DNA of 64,000 nt from Candidatus Bathyarchaeota archaeon (GTDB lineage Archaea; Thermoproteota; Bathyarchaeia; 40CM-2-53-6), in assembly GCA_005888745.1 (NCBI GenBank), contig VBBS01000028.1, positions 50,375-114,374 of the forward strand, read 5' to 3'. The position numbers were made by a program, and so were the translations under genes. The notes below the pieces were generated by a model, which saw only the letters and a list, made by a program, of their open reading frames with translations, was not told where the DNA came from and made no database searches. Below, one piece after another: positions 25,905 through 33,824 of the stretch. Position 1 is the first letter of the stretch, and every line of letters starts with the position of its first letter.

Positions 25905-26234
25905 GGTTCGTCGTATGAGCTCGTCGCGATGACGTGAGGGGAGTGACCTCGACCAGGCGACGGGTCTGAACTGGGTTGCCGGTTGGTTGGCCCATCGTAA
26001 AATCCTTGCCTGGCAACGGGCCAAGCTACCACGCTATGGGCGTGAGGGGGCGGTTGAGGTTCGACCGTTCCCTGCCAAGAAGAGACTACGTGTCTCTAAG
26101 GGCGCAAGGGCTGTCAGGTGAAGCAGTGAAGGGGAACCCGCCGACGGTAATCGCCCGGGTCGATGAGAGCAATTCTAGTCCTCGAACAACCGAATACTTG
26201 GCAGAGCCCGCTGGGCACGTCTAGTCCCTCTGCC
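25905..26234 (+). ncRNA. Structured RNA candidate, element A (paralogue of element B)
   Basis: Not protein-like, GC-rich, between the NusA-like gene and the YdeI remnant. It shares with 48033-48312, in the same order: GTTGCC, CGTAAAAYCCTYGCCTGGCA (written with ambiguity codes), TGAGGTTCG, CAGGKGAAGCAGYGARGGGG, GGTAATC, GAGAGCAA and ACMAACCGAA. Helices I can draw are TTGGCCC (25987-25993) with GGGCCAA (26018-26024); GTTGCC (25975-25980) with GGCAAC (26012-26017), which crosses the previous one and so is either a pseudoknot or an alternative pairing; CGGT (26051-26054) with ACCG (26064-26067); and GGCAGAG (26200-26206) with CTCTGCC (26228-26234). The pairing is kept in element B with different bases. 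Boundaries are approximate. Class unknown. Confidence 0.55.
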
Positions 26235-26302
26235 GGTATTGGCGAGTGAAATTTGCTCGAGACCATCGGGAAGCTTGACAGTTCCCCTACTTTTTCGGTA
26301 CG

Positions 26303-26872
26303 ATGGACGAGATGTTCGAATTCCAGTAGGCGAGTCAATGGGATAGGTGGTTGGCTGAGAATTGTTCTACTTCAAGTGGGATATGGACTCGTTTTTTCAA
26401 GAAGGCTTCAGTCGTTTCTTCGATAAACGCCTCTGGCGCGCTTGACATTGTGTTGTGCTACGGATGGATCCACCGGCAAGCCAGACCGTACGATGAAAGG
26501 TCAAGGCTGGGCAGATTCGCACCTCGGAGACCAAAGAGCATCTGGTCAAAGATGAACATCAAACGCGCCGAGATACTGATAAGTCAAGGAAAAATGAAGC
26601 CGGCCGGCCGAAGGCAGGTAGCAGCGGCAAGGAGTGATGGCAGGTGGGACCGAGCCTACAGCCCGCCGTGCAGTGCGAAACTGCCCGAGGATTTGATTGA
26701 AGCACTCTAAAAGAGCAAGGAAGAGGAGGCATTCTTCCGGACGCTGAACCGCGCCAACATCTATTCCGTTGTGGTCAGGCTTGATAATGCAAAGAACGGA
26801 GAACCGAGGAGGATGAAGATCGATAAGATGATCAAGATGTTCGAGAATGGGAAGAAGTTCCACTGTTGAATT
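26303..26872 (+). pseudogene. YdeI/OmpD-associated family protein with two in-frame stops
   Basis: From ATG 26303 one frame encodes a complete YdeI-type protein: FEFQ*ASQWDRWLAEN, SSGIWTRFFKKAS, ALDIVLCYGWIHRQARPYDER, RFAPRRPKSIWSKMN, then GKMKPAGRRQVAAARSDGRWDRAY and, after the second stop, EEEAFFRTLNRANIYSVVVRLDNAKNGEPRRMKIDKMIKMFENGKKFH, in part. TAG at 26327-26329 and TAA at 26708-26710 interrupt it. Two different stop codons argue against recoding. The frame is otherwise intact, so inactivation seems recent. The family is bacterial-like and of unclear function ('bacteriocin-protection'). Confidence 0.85.
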
Positions 26873-26882
26873 TGCCATGATT

Positions 26883-26898
26883 TGTTACTCCCGTAACA
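26883..26898 (+). promoter_or_regulatory. Inverted repeat upstream of sucC
   Basis: TGTTAC (26883-26888) and GTAACA (26893-26898) pair across TCCC, about 50 bp before sucC. It may be an operator for sucCD or a small hairpin ending the upstream region. Confidence 0.35.
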
Positions 26899-26946
26899 GC
26901 CAAATACTAATGGCCGTTCTGGCCCGGCAACTTCGGATTTGATAAT

Positions 26947-28086
26947 TTGAAGCTCTTTGAGTACGAGGCGAAGTCTATCGCGCAAAACCTAGGCATCAAC
27001 ACTCCCCGAGGTGCAGTGGCTTCTACGCCGGAGGAAGCCAGGGATATTCACAAGCGTATTGGCGGGGAGGCGGTAATCAAGGCCCAAGTTCTTGTTGCGG
27101 GACGGGGTAAGGCTGGTGGGATAAAGTTCGCCAGCAAACCTGACGAGACTCGGGACAGGGCGACCGAAGTTCTAAACATGACAATCAAAGGCGAGAGGGT
27201 CAATAAGGTCCTCATCGAGCAGAAGGCCACCGCAAAGAAAGAGCTCTTCGCCAGCATCGTTCTGGATCGAGCAAACCGATGCCAGACCGTCCTCGCCAGC
27301 GACCAAGGTGGAATCGACATCGAAGAGGTCGCACGGCAAACCCCCGAGAAGGTTCTCAGACACCGTATCGACCCGGTCTTCGGGGTGCGAAGCTATGATG
27401 CTAGACTCATCGCATTGAAGCTTGGATACCAAGGGGCCCAACAAGGAACCTTCACCGACTTCCTCTCCAATCTCTATCGACTGTCCGTGATCTACGACGC
27501 TGAACTAGTAGAGAGTAATCCTGTTATTGAGATGCAAGACGGCCGCTTCGTCGCCGCGGACCTCAGAGTCATAGTAGACGACAACAGTCTGTTCCGACAC
27601 CCCGAGTTCCAGGATAGATCCAAGGAGATCAGCAGTGAGGTCACGGCTCTTGAGTCGAAAGCTCGCGAGAATGGTCTCGCCTTCGTCGAACTAGACGGGG
27701 ACATCGGCATCATCGGAAACGGCGCCGGGCTCGTCATGGCAACGCTCGACTTGGTCAAACAGTGCGGTGGAAAACCGGCCAACTTCTGCGATGTTGGCGG
27801 AGGTGCAAACGCTGAGCACGTCGCGACAGCGCTCCAGATCATCCAGGGCGCTGACAAGGTTAAGGCCGTATTCGTCAATATCCTAGCAGGAATTACCAGA
27901 TGCGACGAGGTCGCGAAGGGAATAGTTGATGTGAAGAAGGTCATGGGCCTCAAGAAACCACTCGTCATAAGGATGGTTGGAACCAATCAGGAAGAGGGGA
28001 GGAAGATCCTTCAATCGGCGGGGCTCACAGCTATGGACAAGATGGATGAGGCAGCCCGACTCGTCGTAGGCAAGGCGGTAGCGTAG
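26947..28086 (+). CDS. sucC: Succinyl-CoA synthetase (ADP/GDP-forming), beta subunit
   Basis: 379 residues from TTG 26947. The ATP-grasp N-terminal half (LFEYEAKSIAQNLGINTPRG...VIKAQVLVAGRGKAGGIKFA) binds the nucleotide. The C-terminal half has NGAGLVMATLDLVKQCGGKPANFCDVGGGANAEHVATALQII in sequence, the flavodoxin-like CoA-ligase region. With the alpha subunit it interconverts succinyl-CoA and succinate with ATP or GTP in the TCA cycle. The gene is followed by sucD with no intergenic gap, so they are co-transcribed and probably translationally coupled. An inverted repeat lies about 50 bp upstream. Confidence 0.93.
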   Translation: MKLFEYEAKSIAQNLGINTPRGAVASTPEEARDIHKRIGGEAVIKAQVLVAGRGKAGGIKFASKPDETRDRATEVLNMTIKGERVNKVLIEQKATAKKELFASIVLDRANRCQTVLASDQGGIDIEEVARQTPEKVLRHRIDPVFGVRSYDARLIALKLGYQGAQQGTFTDFLSNLYRLSVIYDAELVESNPVIEMQDGRFVAADLRVIVDDNSLFRHPEFQDRSKEISSEVTALESKARENGLAFVELDGDIGIIGNGAGLVMATLDLVKQCGGKPANFCDVGGGANAEHVATALQIIQGADKVKAVFVNILAGITRCDEVAKGIVDVKKVMGLKKPLVIRMVGTNQEEGRKILQSAGLTAMDKMDEAARLVVGKAVA

Positions 28087-28968
28087 ATGGCAGTACTAAT
28101 CGGGAAACAGACCCGGGCGATTGTCCAGGGGATAACCGGCAAACAGGGCTTGTTCCATACCAAACTCATGCTCGAGTACGGAACCAGGATTGTCGCTGGC
28201 GTCACTCCCGGAAAAGGTGGGACGACCGTGGTTGCCATGCCAGTTTTTGACACTGTAGCCTCAGCCCTTGAGAAAACAGACGCGAACGCCTCCATAATCT
28301 TTGTTCCAGCCCCGTATGCCAAGGAAGCGGGAATGGAGGCCATTGACGCCGGCCTTAGCCCTGTCGTGATAATTACAGAAATGATCCCGGCAAGAGACTC
28401 CATGATACTCATCGAATACGCAAGGAACCACCGAGCAACCATCATCGGTCCCAACACTCCCGGAATAATCACTGCGGGAGAATCGAAACTGGGCATTATG
28501 CCTGGTGATGTTTTCAAGCCCGGCAAGGTCGGTCTCGCGTCGAGAAGCGGGACCCTGACCTACGAGATAGCCGCGTCACTAACCCATAGTGGCATAGGCC
28601 AATCCACCTGCCTCGGCATAGGCGGCGACCCATTCACTGGACTGAACTTCGTTGACGTTCTCAAACTCTTCAGAGACGATTCCGGCACAGATACTGTTGT
28701 TCTGATCGGTGAGATCGGAGGTTCTGCCGAAGAAGACGCTGCAAACTACATTCGCGACACGAAATATCCTAAACGAGTCGCAGCGTACATTGCCGGCCGA
28801 GCAGCACCGCCAGGTAAACGAATGGGCCATGCAGGCGCAATCATAACCGGGACAGAGGGAACAGCCGATGCCAAGATGAAGAGCTTGAGAGACGCGGGTG
28901 TCCTTGTTGCTGAAGTTCCATCCGAGCTTCCCAGGCTACTGCTCCAACAGGTTTCCCCGTTGCAGTAA
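28087..28968 (+). CDS. sucD: Succinyl-CoA synthetase, alpha subunit
   Basis: 293 residues. The N-terminal Rossmann-type CoA-binding domain has [47 protein letters not shown] and [16 protein letters not shown] follow. The phosphohistidine lies in [18 protein letters not shown] near residue 245. This is the full-length family form. The start ATG 28087 directly follows the sucC stop, an arrangement expected for a stoichiometric complex. Confidence 0.94.
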   Translation: MAVLIGKQTRAIVQGITGKQGLFHTKLMLEYGTRIVAGVTPGKGGTTVVAMPVFDTVASALEKTDANASIIFVPAPYAKEAGMEAIDAGLSPVVIITEMIPARDSMILIEYARNHRATIIGPNTPGIITAGESKLGIMPGDVFKPGKVGLASRSGTLTYEIAASLTHSGIGQSTCLGIGGDPFTGLNFVDVLKLFRDDSGTDTVVLIGEIGGSAEEDAANYIRDTKYPKRVAAYIAGRAAPPGKRMGHAGAIITGTEGTADAKMKSLRDAGVLVAEVPSELPRLLLQQVSPLQ

Positions 28969-28981
28969 ACCCGTTAATCCT

Positions 28982-29146
28982 CTATTTTGCTCCGAGCTCT
29001 CGTTTCTTCCAGCGAAGATTATCTCCCCGGCAACGGCGGCATCTGTAGGCGTTGGGCGAGTTCCGTGAGCCGCATGTCCTGCATATTTTGAAGAAGAGCC
29101 TGTGACGTTGTGCAAGCTGTTTCTTCATCACGTCAGTGATCGGCAT
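28982..29146 (-). CDS. rpl40e: 50S ribosomal protein L40e
   Basis: 54 residues read from the minus strand starting at ATG 29146: MPITDVMKKQLAQRHRLFFK, then ICRTCGSRNSPNAYRCRRCR and GDNLRWKKREL. The CxxC...CxxC zinc ribbon and basic tail are diagnostic of archaeal L40e. It is a zinc-binding protein of the large subunit. It overlaps nothing, and it ends 13 bp from the convergent sucD stop. It lies downstream of ksgA on the same strand and may be the last gene of the ribosomal/RNA cluster 31.3-29.0 kb. Confidence 0.9.
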   Translation of the reverse strand: MPITDVMKKQLAQRHRLFFKICRTCGSRNSPNAYRCRRCRGDNLRWKKRELGAK

Positions 29147-29182
29147 AGGAGATACCGCACCGAGCGTTCTGCCTACAATATA

Positions 29183-29983
29183 TTATTGCTGTTTAAGAAC
29201 AGCCTTGGAGAGCTGTTGACAGAGCTCCTCGAGATCACTGACAGTTAGCTGATAGACTCTCTTCTCCGGTAGAGTCATAGCCTCTAGACTCGCACGGGCG
29301 TTTTCGCGTCCGATTTTCTTCGAGAGATAATGTTGGAAAGAGCTTCTTACAACTCGACGACGCTGATTGAACAATCCTCGAACCAGCTCCTCAAACAGCT
29401 CCTCATTTACAGCGGTGCGGACCTTGTTGGGCGTCATTCGGAGGAGGATAGAGTCGACTTTAGGTTTCGGTCGAAACGCGGCGGCACTAATGTTCATTAT
29501 CGGTCGAATCGTGAGAGAACGTTGCGCGGTAATGGACAATCTTCCATAATCAGCGGTTCCCGCTCCAGCTAGGAGCCTCTCACCGAACTCTTTCTGAAAG
29601 ACCAGAGATGCAATCTCGAATTTCTTCGTTGTCAGGAAAAGTACTAGCTTTGATGATAGAACGTAAGGTGGAGTTCCCACGACCTTGTTGAACTCGGGTA
29701 GAGGGATCCTCAATACGTCTCCCTCAATTACAGAAACGGTTGGACTATTCCCGAACTCCTTTTGCAGGTGAGCAACGAGCCTGCGGTCTTTTTCAACCGC
29801 CAGCACTCGACCCGCCTGTCCGACTAGAAGCCGGGTTAGGGTCCCGTATCCGGCCCCAGGTTCGAGAACGACGTCGGTTCTAGTCAGCTCGGCCGCTGAT
29901 ACCACTCTTTCGGCGATGTGCTTGTTGGCTAGGAAATTCTGTCCGAATCTCTTCAGCGGTCTGTAGAGGACGTTTGTTGCCAC
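29183..29983 (-). CDS. ksgA: rRNA adenine dimethyltransferase KsgA/Dim1
   Basis: 266 residues. The opening RFGQNFLANKHIAERVVSAAEL, SAM-binding motif LEPGAGYGTLTRLL, and motif II/III residues (VEKDRRLVAHL; VIEGDVLRIPL) are all clear. Motif IV, usually NLPY, reads GTPPYVLSS, so the Asn is replaced by Thr. The enzyme dimethylates two adjacent adenosines at the 3' end of 16S rRNA during small-subunit maturation. It follows DUF655 after 4 bp, the usual archaeal gene pair, so function is well supported despite the altered motif. Confidence 0.9.
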   Translation of the reverse strand: MATNVLYRPLKRFGQNFLANKHIAERVVSAAELTRTDVVLEPGAGYGTLTRLLVGQAGRVLAVEKDRRLVAHLQKEFGNSPTVSVIEGDVLRIPLPEFNKVVGTPPYVLSSKLVLFLTTKKFEIASLVFQKEFGERLLAGAGTADYGRLSITAQRSLTIRPIMNISAAAFRPKPKVDSILLRMTPNKVRTAVNEELFEELVRGLFNQRRRVVRSSFQHYLSKKIGRENARASLEAMTLPEKRVYQLTVSDLEELCQQLSKAVLKQQ

Positions 29984-29987
29984 AAGC

Positions 29988-30572
29988 TCATACTGTCCTT
30001 GTGAACAATCGGTACTTTGACTCAGTACTCAGCTCTTCCATGATCCTTTTCGAGACGATCTTCGGAATGTCGCTGAGTCCGGTTCGTTCCTGAATATCCT
30101 TGTAGCTGGTAAACGGCTTCCTCTCTCTCATGTTCACGATCTGCCACATCGACTTCTTGCCAACACCCGGCAACCACTCAAGCGAATGCATTCGAGGCGT
30201 AACGGGCTGCGAATTGTTGAAGAATTCTACAAACCTCTTCTCCTGACTCTTGACCAATTCCGCGATCAAGGGCACGATCTCCGCCTTCGCATTCGCCGTG
30301 AGCTGGTCGTAGCTTATCCTGGTAAGAATTCTGTCAACCTTCTCCCTGCGCTCGCGCCCGATGTAGATTCGCTCGTGAACCAGCACCGTAGCGCCAATCT
30401 TGAGTTCTGCCTCTAGCAACGTGAAGAACTGTTCACCCATAATTTGAACGGTCGGAACCGCCAGGTGTCTCGATTTCTCCGAAGATCTACCATATGGAAG
30501 GAAGTCTAGGACATACGCGTGTTCCTCGTAGACGTGCCTTTTCTGTAAGTATTCGTCTTCGTGAATCGCCAA
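29988..30572 (-). CDS. DUF655 family RNA-binding protein (archaeal)
   Basis: 194 residues. The YVLDFLPYGRSS start, an OB-like region (EQFFTLLEAELKIGATVLVHERIYIG), and a C-terminal helix-hairpin-helix part (MHSLEWLPGVGKKSMWQIVNMRERKPFTSYKDIQERTGL) match DUF655. The HhH part suggests non-specific nucleic-acid binding. The gene is conserved between rpoF/L21e and ksgA in many archaea, as here, which links it to rRNA processing by context only. It overlaps no neighbour. Confidence 0.88.
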   Translation of the reverse strand: MAIHEDEYLQKRHVYEEHAYVLDFLPYGRSSEKSRHLAVPTVQIMGEQFFTLLEAELKIGATVLVHERIYIGRERREKVDRILTRISYDQLTANAKAEIVPLIAELVKSQEKRFVEFFNNSQPVTPRMHSLEWLPGVGKKSMWQIVNMRERKPFTSYKDIQERTGLSDIPKIVSKRIMEELSTESKYRLFTRTV

Positions 30573-30718
30573 GAATAGGCCTCCTCTCTCCCCTAGAAGT
30601 TCCCTTGCAATTGCGCAGTTAGTTTTAGTCGGTTGCTAGGGTGTTGGAGAACCAATGGTGGTCATTTAGGACCGCACGTTTTCTCCTTAATTGGGTATCG
30701 GTCAGAAGCTTCTATCGA

Positions 30719-31048
30719 CTAGACATACCGTTTCATAATTTCCAGAATACCGTTCAACTGGTCAGTACTCACGAACCGGCCCTTTACAGTCAACACCGCC
30801 CTAAGCTCCTCAATTGTTTTAGGTAGCGAGTTTACGATCTGGATGGCATCATTCCTATCGAGCTGAAGCTTCGAGGATAAGTCCTCAACAAGTTTCTCAG
30901 CCTTGTCCGGGGAGATCTTCGAGAACTTTCGCGCGTAGTCAAGGGTCCTGCGTTGGAACTCTCCAAGTTCTTCTTCCTTGATTTTTCCCAGGATCTCCTG
31001 GGCCTCCGCGTTCGTTACGATTTTTCCTTCGACAATCTTCCTAGCCAA
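30719..31048 (-). CDS. rpoF: DNA-directed RNA polymerase subunit F (Rpb4)
   Basis: 109 residues: IVEGKIVTNAEAQEILGKI, a helix-rich LEYARKFSKISPDKAEKLVEDL-type body (here RTLDYARKFSKISPDKAEKLVEDL in pieces), and IVNSLPKTIEELRAVL. It pairs with Rpb7 (subunit E) to form the polymerase stalk. Its start follows the L21e stop closely, as in many archaea. Confidence 0.9.
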   Translation of the reverse strand: MARKIVEGKIVTNAEAQEILGKIKEEELGEFQRRTLDYARKFSKISPDKAEKLVEDLSSKLQLDRNDAIQIVNSLPKTIEELRAVLTVKGRFVSTDQLNGILEIMKRYV

Positions 31049-31049
31049 A

Positions 31050-31349
31050 TCAGCTCGACTCTTCTACCGAGGTTATGTGCTCTGGCCTCGCGATAATGAT
31101 ACGAGGCGTTTTCGTCCCAGCCACCTCGACAACATAGCTTCGGCCACGCTTCTCCGCAATGGTCCCAACACGGCCGTGGTACCGCCGGTGCGGCATCCCC
31201 TTCTGGACCGCGGGATTAATCATGATTTTGACCATCTGGCCTGGAGCATAGGCGATAAGGAGTCTTCCCAGAGGCTGCTTGCCCCTATCCCTGGGCTTCC
31301 GGCTAATCAGGGTTCTAGTCTTTGTCCTGAAACCCTTGGAACGTCTCAA
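31050..31349 (-). CDS. rpl21e: 50S ribosomal protein L21e
   Basis: 99 residues if translation starts at TTG 31349, which is preceded by a GGAG element 8-9 bp upstream and gives the normal N-terminus RRSKGFRTKTRTLISRKPRDRGK. The frame stays open to 31502, but that extra part is antisense to the TrmG10 gene and not L21e-like. The core has GRLLIAYAPGQMVKIMINPAV and the GRVGTIAEKRGRSYVVEV strand. It is co-transcribed with rpoF. Confidence 0.9.
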   Translation of the reverse strand: MRRSKGFRTKTRTLISRKPRDRGKQPLGRLLIAYAPGQMVKIMINPAVQKGMPHRRYHGRVGTIAEKRGRSYVVEVAGTKTPRIIIARPEHITSVEESS

Positions 31350-31392
31350 CCTCAGTTCTCCGTATGGAGAAAGTTGCGGGCCCGGAGGTTCC

Positions 31393-31399
31393 GTATATA
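31393..31399 (+). promoter_or_regulatory. TATA box for a probably leaderless TrmG10-RNase Z transcript
   Basis: GTATATA lies 24-30 bp before ATG 31423. That distance would place the transcription start at or next to the ATG, the leaderless layout common in archaea. Confidence 0.45.
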
Positions 31400-31422
31400 T
31401 GTTCGCGACAATCTGCAAATAC

Positions 31423-32469
31423 ATGGCCGGCAACTCTGCTAGATTCTTTTTCATTCTATCTGGAGAACACCCCACCCTGCCGCTTGCAGAACTGAAGGCC
31501 ATACTCCAAGCCTACGTGATAGAATACAAGATAGTGGGTAATTTCTACAAGCTTGTAGAAGTGGAAGCGGATGGTACCCGGTTGGAATCGATCGCCAATC
31601 GCGGAGGATATCTTGACGAGATGGGAGAAGAAGTTCTTCACACAGAAGACAACCTAGACAGCATCAAGAAGGAGGTTGAGTTCACTGATCTCGAACCATT
31701 TCTCTCCTCGCAGGACAGTTTCAGCATACGAATGTTACGGTTCGGTGGAGTCTCGAAAGAGCTCTCAAGAGTCCACCTAGAGGGCTATCTAGGAAAACTA
31801 CTCGCAGAGAAGACCGGCGCTAAGGTCGATCTTCGATCCCCCAAAAAGCCCTTTCGGGGAATTCTCGCCGGATCTCTTTTCCATCTGGGACTAATCATGC
31901 ACCAGCGCCCGAAGGGGAGCATTCATCGCCGACGCCCCCGAAAACGAGCCGTCTTCCATCCCAGCACCATGCCTCCAAAACTGGCCCGGTGCCTAGTGAA
32001 CTTGTCGGAAGTGAGGGACGGAGAGACATTTCTAGACCCCTTCTGCGGAGTTGGTGGCATCGCCATAGAAGCTAGCTTGCTCGGTTGTGATGTCGTTGGC
32101 ATCGATGCACTTTCACGAATGGTCCGATCGGCTCGAAGAAACCTGGCTCATTTCGGACTCAAACCATACGGCCTACTCAGAGGCGACGCCCGGAACATTC
32201 CATTGCGCAGGGTCGATGCCATCGCTACGGACCCGCCTTACGGGACCGGGGCTTCAACCCTCAAGTCTACAACAAAGAATATTCTAGCGAGCTTCTTGCC
32301 CCAAGCGAAGAGTATCTTGTCTCCCGGCGGTAAGGTTGTGTTCGCCTCTCCCTTGGGAACCGGGGCACTTGATCTCGCCGAGTCTCAGGGGTTCAAAGTC
32401 TTCGATCGCCATGAGTTATACGTGCACAGAAGCTTGACAAGAGAGATTCTGGTGCTGGGAGCAAACTAG
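31423..32469 (+). CDS. trmG10: tRNA (guanine10-N2)-dimethyltransferase TrmG10, THUMP domain
   Basis: 348 residues from ATG 31423 (ATG 31399 is possible). The N-terminal THUMP-like RNA-binding half runs to about residue 165. The C-terminal Rossmann methyltransferase has FLDPFCGVGGIAIEASLLGCDVVGID and the catalytic ATDPPYGTGAS motif (the N/D-PP-Y set used for N2 methylation of guanine). It acts on G10 of tRNA in the cytoplasm. It reads into rnz with no gap, so the two tRNA-processing enzymes are one operon, diverging from the L21e cluster. Confidence 0.88.
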   Translation: MAGNSARFFFILSGEHPTLPLAELKAILQAYVIEYKIVGNFYKLVEVEADGTRLESIANRGGYLDEMGEEVLHTEDNLDSIKKEVEFTDLEPFLSSQDSFSIRMLRFGGVSKELSRVHLEGYLGKLLAEKTGAKVDLRSPKKPFRGILAGSLFHLGLIMHQRPKGSIHRRRPRKRAVFHPSTMPPKLARCLVNLSEVRDGETFLDPFCGVGGIAIEASLLGCDVVGIDALSRMVRSARRNLAHFGLKPYGLLRGDARNIPLRRVDAIATDPPYGTGASTLKSTTKNILASFLPQAKSILSPGGKVVFASPLGTGALDLAESQGFKVFDRHELYVHRSLTREILVLGAN

Positions 32470-33390
32470 ATGCCTGCGGGAATCGATGTCATTTTTCTGG
32501 GCACTGGAGGCAGTCTGCCCACCAAGGAGCGCGGTCTTCCCGCAGTAGCTCTGCGCCGAGATGGCGAACTCTTCCTGTTTGATTGTGGCGAAGGGACACA
32601 GCGACAGATGATGTACGCTGGACTCGGCTTCAACCGTTCTATGTCGATTATGATCTCCCACTTGCACGGAGATCACATTCTCGGACTACCCGGACTCCTC
32701 CAAACAATGTCATCGTTGATCAGAGACAAGCCCCTCGACGTGTACGGTCCCGAAGGCATCTCCAGCTATCTAGCCTCCCTCCGTCGAACCCTGGGTTTCG
32801 CCGCAAACTTTCCTGTGCGAGTCACAGAGCTCAAACCCGGACAAGAAATATCAAAAAACGGCTACAACATCAAAACAATCAAAGCAATGCACGACATAAA
32901 CTGTCTCGCCTACGCTGTTGTCGAGAAAGATCGCCCTGGCCGGTTTCACCCTGAAAAGGCAAAACGGCTAGGCGTCCCTGAGGGACCGTTGTGGAAGGAG
33001 CTTCAGATGGGCAAGGAAGTCAAGGTTGACGGGAAGACTGTGTTGCCTCGCCAGGTTATCGAAGAACCTCGCCCAGGCCTCAAGATCGTCTACGCTATTG
33101 ACACTCGTCCTTCTGAAGAGGTGAGAACTCTAGCAAAGGGAGCCGATCTTCTCATGCACGACGGAGGATTCGCTGAAGACAGGCGCGAAAAAGCAAAAGA
33201 GTACTTTCACTCGACAGCCCGAGAAGCCGCCAGGATTGCAAAAGCTGCTCGAGTCCGCAAACTTGCGTTGGTCCATATAAGCGCGGTTACCAGAGACGAC
33301 TCTATTCTCCTCAAACAAGCGAGAAGCATGTTCAAAGCGACGCTCGTTCCAAAGGATCTACAGGTCTTATCGCTGAAGCGCTCGAGATAG
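32470..33390 (+). CDS. rnz: Ribonuclease Z (tRNA 3' endonuclease)
   Basis: 306 residues of the ElaC metallo-beta-lactamase family: FLGTGGSLPTKERGLPAVAL, the zinc motif SHLHGDHILGLPGLL (HxHxDH), the VYAIDTRPSE segment with its metal Asp, the MHDGGF block and KLALVHIS near the C-terminus. It removes the 3' trailer from tRNA precursors. It starts directly after the trmG10 stop. Confidence 0.93.
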   Translation: MPAGIDVIFLGTGGSLPTKERGLPAVALRRDGELFLFDCGEGTQRQMMYAGLGFNRSMSIMISHLHGDHILGLPGLLQTMSSLIRDKPLDVYGPEGISSYLASLRRTLGFAANFPVRVTELKPGQEISKNGYNIKTIKAMHDINCLAYAVVEKDRPGRFHPEKAKRLGVPEGPLWKELQMGKEVKVDGKTVLPRQVIEEPRPGLKIVYAIDTRPSEEVRTLAKGADLLMHDGGFAEDRREKAKEYFHSTAREAARIAKAARVRKLALVHISAVTRDDSILLKQARSMFKATLVPKDLQVLSLKRSR

Positions 33391-33414
33391 AGTATTGCGG
33401 CGAATCTTCTGGTT

Positions 33415-33819
33415 CTACTCTTTTCTTCGTTCTTCGCGCTGTCCCGCTAGCCAATCAATCAGTTCGTCGGGGTTTTCCGTTTCGACGACTACCTGTATTG
33501 GACCCAGAGGCGATTCACCCTCTGGGGCAGAGAACGACACGTGGCTCGCGTACGCCGCTTGCTTGTTCAGGTAGAAGACTATTCTAGTGCCCTCCACCGA
33601 TCGTCTCAAAACGGATCTAGCCGCGGCTCGGATTCTATCCCGCTGGATAATCATTCGAAACCTTTCCAACGCTGGCTGATTCTTTCCCTTGATAATCACC
33701 TTTCCACTCCACTCGTCTAGTTGTCGAACCTCTACTTCGCCTCGAAGAATGTTGGTTACAGCCTTCTTGACCTTCTCAGGGTCCTCTGTCGGCCGGACTT
33801 CCGTTTCGCTGTGGACCAA
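33415..33819 (-). CDS. UPF0201 family RNA-binding protein
   Basis: 134 residues. VRPTEDPEKVKKAVTNIL, RFRMIIQRDRIRAAARSVL and the IVFYLNKQAAY...APEGESPLGPIQVVVET region are characteristic of the archaeal UPF0201 (COG1931) fold, which resembles ribosomal L5-like RNA-binding domains. In some archaea it is fused to UPF0200, and here it follows the UPF0200 gene by 5 bp, supporting a joint role. The exact function is unknown. Confidence 0.85.
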   Translation of the reverse strand: MVHSETEVRPTEDPEKVKKAVTNILRGEVEVRQLDEWSGKVIIKGKNQPALERFRMIIQRDRIRAAARSVLRRSVEGTRIVFYLNKQAAYASHVSFSAPEGESPLGPIQVVVETENPDELIDWLAGQREERRKE

Positions 33820-33824
33820 GAAGC

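Noticed and set aside
26061-26070. GGTTCGAC as a tRNA T-loop
   Set aside because: It is part of the conserved TGAGGTTCG loop of elements A and B, and no cloverleaf fits.
25976-26224. Open reading frame of about 82 codons inside element A
   Set aside because: Composition is not protein-like, it does not correspond to anything in element B, and the compensatory base changes follow RNA pairing instead of codons.
25905-26234. SRP RNA, RNase P RNA, cobalamin riboswitch or group II intron as identity of elements A and B
   Set aside because: The hallmark sequences (SRP helix-8 loop, GAGGAAAGUCC of RNase P, the B12 box, intron domain V) were not found, and two copies would be unexpected for SRP or RNase P RNA.
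26303-26872. Pyrrolysine or stop-codon readthrough in the YdeI gene
   Set aside because: The second stop is TAA, so a TAG-specific mechanism cannot restore the protein.
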